A program made the translations under genes and the position numbers. A stretch of 64,000 nucleotides of DNA from Chondrosia reniformis (lineage: Eukaryota; Porifera; Demospongiae; Chondrillida; Chondrillidae), in NCBI GenBank assembly GCA_947172415.1, contig OX359200.1, positions 746,501-810,500 of the forward strand, given 5' to 3'. Below are positions 51,132-61,700 of this stretch, in pieces. A model generated the notes under the pieces. It was given only the letters and a program-made list of their open reading frames with translations, searched no databases and was not told the origin of the DNA. Each line of letters starts with the position of its first letter. The stretch's first letter is position 1.

Positions 51132-54100
51132 CTATTTGGAATAAGTTAGTTCGGTAACTCTGAGAAAGACTTCTTCAAGAGTTGTTTGTGAGATGGAATA
51201 GTCTAGTACTTGACCGGACAATGATGTGTCTCCTTCTATGCTCTTAAAGAAAGGGGCTATGCTAGACTGCCTAATAAGGAGAAATATGAAGGAGAATCTC
51301 TTCATTACAAGAAATGGAACAAATAAGTCTCCTCTAGAAAATCTTGAAGAATATTACAATGTACATAGATAATCTTCACTGATTATCTAAGTACATCTGG
51401 TCATGGTAAAGCTCAAATTTTAGAGCAGCTCTTAGTCTGACAAGACAAGACTACTTTCAGAGAGACCAAGGTTGTATACACATGGATTGGATTGTCACTT
51501 GATCCATACCTTTCAGGTGGAAATCTATACAATAGTAATACTCCCCCTTCAATCTCTTTGGGCGATGCTTTCAACTCTGAATCTGTAAGAGACAAGTATA
51601 TATCCAACATGACACGCATGAAAAATCTAAGATACCATTTTCCTACATGTTTATGCTTATTATTCTGTAAAAAAGCCTATAGGGGAACTAAACCTGAAGA
51701 GAGCTTTGTACAATACAAAGAATATTCCAAAGTGATACATATCACAATATGATGCAATCCTATCACGATATTGTGCAATTCTATAATGATATGATGCAAC
51801 ATCACCTGGTATCATTTTCTCCATCTGGTCCATCATCACATCCACATGTTTGGGGTCTACTACTAGCTCAACAGTGTATCCTGCATATTTGTTCTTCAAA
51901 TACACTGATGTACCCAGATCTCTAGGATTGTGTATGAAAGAAAGATAAGCTAGTCATATGACTGTCACATGACCGACATGTAATGAGATTCATATATGTT
52001 CCCTCTAACCTCAAAGCCCCCTCTGCCATGATAGCTATTCGATCACCGAGAATATCAGCCTCTTCCATTGACTGGACAAAAAGAGTATAAAGTTAGCTGC
52101 ATATACACTGGTTGTATTAAGCTTTTAATACACAAAATACTTACATGTGTTGTCATAATAATTAGCCTACTCTTCTTCATCCGCAGTATGAGGTTCCAAA
52201 TGTCTCTTCTGATTTTAGGATCCATTCCAGTTGTGGGCTCATCTACAAATGGAAATCAAAATTGGCTCAAAATGTACATAAGACAACAAAATGGCCACCA
52301 TACCTAAGAACACAACTCGGGGATTTCCAATAAAAGCTAGTGCTACACTTAGTCTGCGTTTCATACCCCCACTGAATGTAGAAACCCGTTGCTTGGCAAC
52401 CTGTGGGGTGAATAGATTGTGTGCCAACTATTATATACTTTCCTCAGGCCTACTTACGGAGTCCAACTGAACATTCTGGAGGAGTTTGGCAATCTCTTGC
52501 TTCCTCAGAATCTTGGGAACACCTTTGAGATGGGTGAACAAGGTCATGTGCTCCATTGCAGTAAGCTCCTCCCACAACACGTTATGCTACAAATATGGAG
52601 GGAGAGAAACACAGTTTTATAAGTTAAAAATATTCCAAAAAATGAAGCTAGAAGTAGTCTTACAACTTTGAGAAGGTGGTAGCTTCCAAGTTTAGCTAAT
52701 TAATAATACATTGTGATAATTTTCAATATTTGTGATTGTAGTGGTAGTACAGTAGAACCTGCACAAACGGTCACCTCTCTAGGACAGTCACTTGCAGCCA
52801 AATAAATTAGGTCTCATAGGTGACCGTATTAGACAGGTTCCACTGTATTGGCAATTCTATATAGTGTGGTACAATCTTGTAAGCAAAGTTGCACACTAAT
52901 ACATTTCCTGCTATAATAGTGTCTCACCTGAGGACAGACTCCGATAATGTTACGAATAGCATCCATCTCCTTCTTGATGCTAAACCCGTACAGTAACGCA
53001 TCCCCTGGAGGTCAAATAAAGAGACACTTCAAATGACATTGTCTTTGATTTGCTTAAAGTCCATAGCTGATTATACGACTACATGTGGGAAATTTGGGAC
53101 TAAGTTCTAAAGCCAATATTCAAGTTTAGATTATCATCATTTGACTCCAAGTTTTACCCCACCCACTCCTGTCTCCTGAGCTAATAAACGGAAGTAGAGC
53201 TAGAATCTCCCCTTTGCTACTCAAAAAGATTGTCCATGGTTCATTTGTATATACTGCATACCTATGCTATTAACAGATGCTGCAGTACATAATAACAAGC
53301 AGCCTGTGTTACATAATTGCCAACTTTCCAAAATTTACTTCAGGGGCACCTTGTGTGTAGGCATGAAATTGATTATATAATACACAATGCCATCATATAA
53401 AAATGGAGAGAAGGTAGTGGTCCGGGGTATGCAAGACTATCTCCTTGAGAGGCATTGTTTGTGTTAAAATCATCGGCGAAGTAAGCTATTACTAACACAC
53501 AATCCATAGGGAGGCTAAAATCCTAAGTATTATTCTGTTGGGGATTAAATACCCGGGACAAAGTAGCTTTCATCTGGAACTGTCCCAGGCAGTCCAGGAC
53601 AGTTGGCAACTATGGTGTGGTGTTATGAGATCCACCTTCAGTAGCTGACTGATTAACTATTACTTTCTTTGTATTTTATTCACTGGGTGCCATAATAATA
53701 GCCTAGTAGGCTAGTGGCCTTCCCAGTCTAAATAAGATTACATTACATTACCTTCAGTAGCTGAAAGCAATCCTGTTAACATGTTAATAGTGGTTGACTT
53801 TCCAGCTCCATTGTGACCTACAAACACAAGAAATAAGTCAGCTGATGTTATGTACCATGAATATACTATGGTCCAGGGACAGTAGAGAAAAAAAATGTCT
53901 CCCCATTCAAAAGTTCTAAGATTGAATATCTGATGATCCATGTTTCTACATACCATAAGCTTAATTATATTCATAGGTGGCTATGACAATGGTGCTTTTG
54001 CATAAATTTAACAGTTAATCTACATTACATTACATTACAGGGGTTACATCGTTGCATGCTACGAAAAGGGTTTTTACCCAAAAGTGCCAGAATTTCATTC

Positions 54101-57100
54101 TCCATAGCCTCCAGTCCTAATCCAACAACGGCCATCTTGTCCTTTCCCAAACAGGAACTAAAAATCTAACACACAAAGAACAAATTGGTTTTCTTTTCCA
54201 AATTATTAATTCTATGCAAGGTACCTTTTTTAAATTCAATATCTGCATTGCTTGCCTTCTGGGGTGACTGAAGGACTAGAACAAGAGATGTGGCTTATAA
54301 TGGACAGTGCTTATAGAGGTGTGGCTTATAATGGACAGTGCTTATAGAGGTGTGGCTTATAATGGACAGTGCTTATAGAAGTGTGGCTTATAGTGGACAG
54401 TGCTCATAGAGGTGTGGCTTATAGTGATGGTGCTTATAGAAGTGTGGCTTATAGTGGACAGTGCCTACTGCTGTTGTTGCTGGACTTCCGAGAAGAGGAG
54501 TGCTCTCAGTTGAATGGTCTGAAGACTCATCTTCTTGGCTAGCCTCATGCTTGGAGGAAGTACATTCTGTTCCCAGCCAATAGGATGGAAGCAAAAAGAA
54601 GTATGGCTTCCTGGGGATACCATGGTTACCTAAATAAGAAAATGGCTGATCACCGACTGGCACATGGAGACCTTAATAATAAACAAGTTCTATAACATTC
54701 GCACCGCTCAGTACAGCGTCAAGATACCAGTGCAGTAGGCCGTACAGGATGGCATCGCCTAGCAGCCACACCAAGGAGAGGATGGTGGGAGGCATGTCAA
54801 CCTGCAGAGTAATAGAAATGTAATGTAAACATGTTGTAGTCAAGTACAAGTAAGTCTACTTACAATTAAGTAGCCAGAATTAGCTGAAAAGTTTCCAAAA
54901 TTGGGTAATTTTGCCTTCCTTGACTCAACAAAATGCTGACCGTCAAACCCTCCAGTCAAAAAGGCACAAAGCTAGATAGAAAGGCCATTCACATACTGAA
55001 AGGATCATTTTCAACTCACTGTAAACATCCTGATGCTTGCCAATGGCATCAGTGGGACTAGTAGCCAAGCCTATGTCTCCCATTGCTTTGGCCTAAAGGA
55101 GAAAACGAATGTAATTCAAATGCTAGATACTTCAAAACAACTGAACAACATACCAGTTGAAAAGGAGGGAGAAATGACAGTATGTGGTACAGCACTTGGA
55201 GGTTGCCATAGAGCTCTTCAATTATAAAAGCATTCCCTTATATGGACATATGAAATGACATTTGAGTTAAGACAAACACTTTTGTAGTGTGTTGCAATTT
55301 TCAAATTGTGTTTATTAAGGTTTGACTTACCAACAAATAATATAAAAAGAGCTCCAACAACAAAAATGACCAATCCAATATTAGCTACATATGTAAATGC
55401 AGAAATGTGAATGAGGAGGCGCTGTAGCAGAGGTAAGGCAATGCTAGAAAGTGTTACCAAATGAAGAAACTTGAACAAGCATCATGTTTACATACAAAAC
55501 ATAAAATGCTCCCTCTAGGTATGAAGCACTGTATATACACAAGATGGCACAGTTACTGTACAATGAAACATATATATATATGTAGTATTCTTTATTTTAA
55601 GTTGTTATGTATAATGAGGATCTTACTCATTGATGTGAGGACTTACCTGCCTGCCTAGCCACTGAGAGAAAGACACTAACAAAGAAGGCTAATGGAATCA
55701 TGCTGGCACTGTAGACAAAGAATATCACTAAAGAGAGGAGAGGGATAGAGAGAGGAGAGGGAGGGAGGGAGAGAGGGATGAAGAGATGGATGGAGAGAGT
55801 AGAGAGAAGGGGGAGAGAGAGAGAGAGGAGGGGGAGAGAAGATGGAAAGAGGAGAGGGAGGGAGGGAGAGAGGGATGAAGAGATGGATGGAGAGAGTAGA
55901 GAGAAGGGGGAGAGAAGATGGAAAGAGGAGAGGGAGGGAGGGAGAGAGGGATGAAGAGAGAAATGGAGAGAGAAATGGAGAGAGGATAGGGAGAGAGAGG
56001 TAAAAACAATGTGAGAATTGAAGGGCTGGAGTTAGTACACATGAGAATCCACTTACAGAATGTGATGTAGAAGTCTGTGTTTGTAAAGAACTTCAGTTGT
56101 GTTGCATATCCTAAAAAACAGGAATTATGACTAAAAATACATAGTAAAGAAATACCAATTGACCCAACCTGTTATTTGAAGCAGCAAAGTTGAAAATAGA
56201 GAGAATATTAGTCCAGTTATGGTCCTACAGTAAATGAAAATGGAAGAAATGAGAGTCATATTTCAAACTGAGGAATTCCACAGGATCTGTGTAGCACTCA
56301 CCATGACAACCAATAAATAGAATCCTTCAAGCCAACAATTTTTAAACCTTGCCTCAATTTAAGATCTTTCTCCGACACAATATTGTACAATAGGAATATA
56401 AACTGCAGGGAAAATATCATGTGACTATCATGTGACTACCATCAGTTGAACAAGATCAACCTGAAAGGTAATTCCACAGTAAAGAAATAGAGTAGCACTG
56501 TTGGCCTACAGAGAAGAGAGAGATAGCAATTAGCTCCCTTCAATCACATGTCAGCTGTGCCATCTCACTTGTCTTTCTTCCCGTGACTGAGTTTTGTAAA
56601 CAGTTGGAAAATCCTTCTCTTCCACTTCAAGCTCTACAGTGTCGTTCAGTACCACATTCATAAAGGCCCTGTCAATCCCAACTTGAAGTTCTACAGGTAA
56701 AGGGAACAGGTAAAGTGACACATTTATATTCAGACATGAGTTGGTGAACCTTTGCGACCATCCGGTTTGTTCTGTGAACCAAAGAATATTTGACTGAAGG
56801 AGAAGGCTCTTGAAGAGTTGTACACGATATCATAGTTGAGCTTTGCCTTGGAGGGGTCACTGCACGCAACAACAATAAGTCAAATGAAACAACAACTCAA
56901 CAAAACAATACAATATAATGAAACTGAGAGAGAGCAACTTTCAGTGAATGGCCAAGTACAATACCACCAGGTGGCCAAGTGAAGATGAAAGGAAATATTA
57001 TGTATATGTACAAATTTATATTATAATAGTAATATTACATCAATAACATTGGCAATTTACCTCCCAAGACTGCACTTTAAGAACACTACCACCTACACAC

Positions 57101-58592
57101 ACATGCACATAGAAACAGAAATCATTACAATAATCCCAAATGGTCTCTATATACCCATTAACCCATACACAGTAGACAAGGGGTCGTATTGCATGAAAAT
57201 GGAATCAGTTCACATACAAACAGATTGCTATGATAATCTGTACTTTTGTAGATATATTAGAAATAAATAACAGTAGTTGAACGGTGGCTCACAGCTTGTG
57301 TGTAGTTTGGTGTTATGGGAGCCTCGGTGAAGTACGGAGTTGGCTCTTGTGTGGTGTTCCACAGTATATCTCCATCCCATATATTAACTCCAAAACTCAA
57401 TTTACTGTCTAAAATGGAAGTTGGAACATGAAATTTCCATGGAAACACAGTGAAGTGGAACATTTGCTTACCAGCTGCAAATCTTTTCATAGTATCATTA
57501 ACACATTCTAATGCATTTGTGTCCTGATGTACAATTTAAATGGTAAATGTCCATAATAAAATAGCAAATTACTCAAATAATCAACAACTTACGGAAAAAG
57601 GTAAAACGGAGATATTTGATTGTACCGTAATGTTTGCAGTGAAAATCAAGAGTGTCTGGCACGATTGTCCGTTCCATCCCTACAGTGAAAATATAAAGTG
57701 CAAAAGCATAATTAGAGGTGTATTCAAAGGAGCCAAGTTGCTTACTTGACATTTTGGCAAACTGCCAATCGGATGTGCTTGAGGATGTAAGACGCTCTGG
57801 AGTCTGGAGGGGATGAAGCTCAGCAAGAAGACGACCAGTACAAACACCATCGGAAGGATCAGCTGGGCTATAGTGGAAACAGGACTACGGAGCTATGGGG
57901 AGAAAGAGAGAGAGAGAGAGGGAGTGAGGGAGAAGGAGAGGAGAGAGAGTCAGGGAGAAAGAGAGGAGAAGGAGAGGAGAAGGAGTGAGGGAGAAGGAGA
58001 AGGAGAGAGAGTCAGGGAGAAAGAGAGGAGAAGGAGTCAGGGAGGAGGAGAAGGAGAGAGAGGGAGTCAGGGAGAAGGAGATGAGAGGGAGTCAGGGAGA
58101 AGGAGATGAGAGGGAGTCAGGGAGAAGGAGATGAGAGGGAGTGAGGGAGAAGGAGATGAGAGGGAGTCAGGGAGAAGGAGATGAGAGGGAGTCAGGGAGA
58201 AGGAGATGAGAGGGAGTCAGGGAGAAGGAGATGAGAGGGAGTCAGGGAGAAGGAGATGAGAGGGAGTGAGGGAGAAGGAGATGAGAGGGAGTGAGGGAGA
58301 AGGAGAAGGAGAGGAGAGGGAGTCAGGGAGAAGGAGAGGAGAGGGAGTCAGGGAGAAGGAGATGAGAGGGAGTGAGGAAGAAGGAGATAAGAGGGAGTGA
58401 GGGAGAAGGAGAAGGAGAGGAGAGGAGAGGAGAGGAGTAAGGGAGAAGGAGAGGAGTGAGGGAGAAGGAGAAGGAGAGGAGAGGAGGGAAGGAAAGAGAG
58501 TCTTCATCTGGCAATACATGTGATAGCACTCACACTGAAAAGCCAGTTCTTCCACAGAAGTACGAGGAGTTGCTTTCCTCTATTAGCTGCCA
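51132..58592 (-). CDS. Half-size ABC transporter, subfamily A
   Basis: Starts [20 protein letters not shown], the usual ABCA head, then [20 protein letters not shown] (first membrane segment), a large glycosylated extracytoplasmic loop (about 57680-56600), and further membrane segments ([67 protein letters not shown]). One nucleotide-binding domain follows: [16 protein letters not shown] (about 53820-53755), [21 protein letters not shown], then DEPTTGMDP and IIMTTHS. The regulatory end, [17 protein letters not shown], stops at 51132. There is no second half, unlike human ABCA1-13. It probably exports or flips lipid. Its ATG is 162 bp from the PFDN4 ATG. Many exon borders are approximate. Confidence 0.9.
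54288..54472. repeat. 31-bp tandem repeat at an ABCA exon edge
   Basis: About six copies of AGGTGTGGCTTATAATGGAC followed by AGTGCTTATAG. It borders the exon coding [17 protein letters not shown] on the minus strand, and could add Tyr/His-rich residues if an exon end were read through. Confidence 0.8.
55728..56005. repeat. Purine-rich GGAGAG tract in an ABCA intron
   Basis: Imperfect repeats of GGAGAGGGAGGGAGGGAGAG and a higher-order unit with GGGATGAAGAGATGGATGG. The minus-strand 104-residue Ser/Pro/Leu ORF is an artefact of the repeat. Confidence 0.85.
57899..58500. repeat. Purine-rich minisatellite in ABCA intron 1
   Basis: Many copies of a 24-bp phrase AGGAGATGAGAGGGAGTCAG plus GGAG, with GTGAG variants, about 600 bp of almost pure purine on the plus strand. 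The ORFs on both strands are repeat artefacts. It lies in the intron directly after the ABCA first exon. Confidence 0.9.
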
Positions 58593-58753
58593 TGTCTTTC
58601 TGACCTTAGCTTATCTTGATCTTGAAGGATCTACTGCGTACCTACCTCGCTAGCTAACAAACACGATCGCCTCGCTCAACTGAAATGTGCACTGCACAGC
58701 ACATGACCAAGTCATGTGACCTCCAAGCTGGCTGTTTCAAATATCCAGTGAAA
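58593..58753. promoter_or_regulatory. Bidirectional ABCA/PFDN4 promoter
   Basis: 161 bp between divergent ATGs. TCATGTGA at 58712-58719, with a related CACATGAC at 58699-58706, resembles M-box/E-box sites bound by MiT/TFE and USF factors. Binding is inference. Confidence 0.45.
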
Positions 58754-61700
58754 ATGGCTGCCAAAGGACTAGTAAGATACGTATATTGCTACATGCTGTG
58801 TGATATGTGTGACGCCTATGCAAAGTACGCGACACTTAAGTTTAAGAACTGTGTTTACCCTTATTCGTATAAGCTAGAATACAGAATTGATTAGATGGTT
58901 TGGAAGTTTGTGAAATTCTCAAGACATGACGGTTGTATTATCAGACTTAATGTATATATATATACTAGAATGTTTAGTATAAAAAGTTAATAAACATGAA
59001 TAATCGAAATGATAAGAAAACCAGAATTGTTAAATCTAGGACAGTCATAGACCTTTTTACTGTAGTCTGTACCTGCCTATAGATTGGTATATGTAGATAG
59101 ATAGATAGAAAGAGGAAGAATGCTAAAACTGGTCAATCTGGGTGTCCTAGCGTGTGACAGTAAAATAAAAGAAAATTAATAAATTGAGTCAGCCAATTGT
59201 CAATAACAGTAAAATGGAAATTGATTTATTAGCTTTCCAGAAAATGTGTTCTTAGAATATCCATGAATGTGTTCCTTGGCTTTGAAGTCTCTATATTAGA
59301 GAGCTCTGTTTGTCCTCCATATATAGCCAAAGGAGGCGGACAGTTCTGGTTCCGTGGTGGAGAGGGAGGACCAGGAGAAGATTAATACATTTGCAAACTG
59401 TGTTGCCCAAAGATTTGAACTGAAGGCAGACATGGAAGCAAAAGAGGTTTGCTTACTGTTGCCATGGGTGACACCAGTCTCACCTGCCAGACCTCTTAAT
59501 CCCACCATATAAAGGAGAGATAAGGGTCTGGCTTGTGAGACTAGCACCCGTACAAAGTTTTATATAAACATACATGTAGAATTAAGAGCTTCTTAAATTT
59601 CTGTATAAATGTTGTCTGCTCCAATTTAGTACTGAAACTATACTTATATGTATGAATAAAAGGGAGTTATCTTTGGGATGGTACATCCTTCGACTTTTGA
59701 GCGTTTAAAAACGCAGTTGGTTTCTTTCAATTCTTGGTCAAACGTTTCGACCCTGGGGGTCTTCCTCAGTGACTGATGGTTGAGTGGAAGAATTGCCTCT
59801 ATTTATAGAGGATTTTTCCCGCCATTTCCACTTCCTGTCATGTGACCCTCAGCAGAATGAGAAAAACAGGAAGTATGAATATTAAATCGTCTCCAGGCTT
59901 GATGTAACACAATGCCTTGATCTAAATTCATTCTCACCTGACTCTTCTGGATCCTGATGGCTTCTTTGACCCTTCTCCTTTGCCAGTGGGTTTCCCTGTC
60001 TGTAATCTTGGCCTTGTCCCAAGCAATTGAGTGGCCAGTCTTGAGGGAGTGAACAGCTACACCGTTGTTCACATCCCCCATCCTGACTGCTCGCTTGTGT
60101 TCTGCCAATCTCACTTTCAGGGTCCTTCCAGTTTCACCAATGTAGACTGCAGAACACTCAGAGCAAGGAATTAGGTAAACTACACCCTTGATATCCATAG
60201 GTGGTTGTGGCTGTTTTGGGTTGGATAAAACGGTTCTCAGTGATCTCTGCTTGGAGAAAATGGTCTGGATACCCATTTTTCTACAGCTTTTATCGATCAT
60301 CTCACTGAGTCCCTTTATATATGGAATAAAGAGTTTGTGTTTACACTCATCCTCACTCCCCTTAGTCTGCCTTCTCCTGTTGAGCAGTCTGTGAGCCTCC
60401 CATTTAGGGTATCCATTAGCTTGAAGTACTCCTTCCAGGTGCTCCTTTTCTTTTTCCAAGCTACTGGAGTTTGGTCCACAAATCCTTTCGGCTCTGTCTT
60501 TGAGACACAGTGCGATACCAGTTTTTACCCTAGGGTGGTGATGAGAGGTAAAGTGAAGGTACCTGTCTGTGTGTGTTGGTTTCCTATACACAAATGTGTC
60601 CAAACTTCCCATGCACTTCTTTACTTGCACATCCAGGAAGGGTAAGGAACCATTGGTCTCCTTCTCCATGGTAAATTCGATGTTGCGATGTCTTCCATTG
60701 AGGAAACTCAAAAAGTCCTCCAGCTGCTCGTCACCATAATTCCAGATGACAAATGTGTCATCCACATATCTCAACCACAACTTAGGCCTTATCACAGCAG
60801 CACGAAGAGCTTCTATTTCGAATTCCTCCATGAAGATGTTCGCTACCACCGGGGAGAGAGGAGATCCCATGGCTGCCCCTTCCTTCTGCTCAAAGAACTC
60901 ATCACTGTACAGAAAGTACGTTGTCCTGAGACAGAGTTCTGTAAGATCCGCAATGGTGGATACATCCAAGGGTGTCCGTTGCTCCAAGTTAGGGTCCTGC
61001 GCAAGTCGTCTCCTGATGATCTGTAGAGATAGATCAATGGGTACTTTGGTAAATAGGCTCTTTACATCGAAACTGATCAACTTATCTTCGGTGTTCACAT
61101 CCATTCCCCTGATCTTCTTGACAAAGTCATGAGAATTTCGCACAAAGTGAGAAGTTTTCCCCCATAGTGGTGACAATACCCCTGCCAGGTACCTGGAAAG
61201 GTTGTAGGTAGGGGAATTAATGGAGGAAACAATTGGTCTCAAGGGTACACTTGCCTTGTGGATTTTTGGTAATCCGTAGAGCTGAGGTGTGGAGCTGTTT
61301 TGGTTCTGAACCTTCTTCCTCAGATCAGAGGGGAGTTTGCCTTTTTTCTCAAGTGACCTTAGAACTTCAGTTACCTTCCGTTCTATCTTCATTGTGGGGT
61401 TTCTCTTAATGGCTTGATAACTCGTATCATCCAAGAGTGCCCTTATCTTCTGGTCATAGTCCTTCCTATCCATAAGGACAGTGGCATTCCCTTTATCTGC
61501 TGGAAGAATGATGGTTTCAGGATCAGACCTAAGCTCCTTGATTGCTACTTGCTGACTTTTGGTCAGGTTGGAGCATGGGGCCTCAGCTTTGGCTAGGCAG
61601 TGTTGTACCTCACTTCTGAGTTTCTCACCGAGTGTTCCTGGAAGGGTTCGGGCCAGAGTCTCAGTTCCAGTGATGATGTCCTCCTGTGGAAGTGAAGATG

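Noticed and set aside
57813..58555. Glu/Arg-rich and Ser/Pro-rich ORFs on both strands
   Set aside because: Purine-rich minisatellite in ABCA intron 1.
59296..59547. 83-residue minus-strand ORF
   Set aside because: Antisense of PFDN4 exon 2 joined to a MITE-like inverted repeat.
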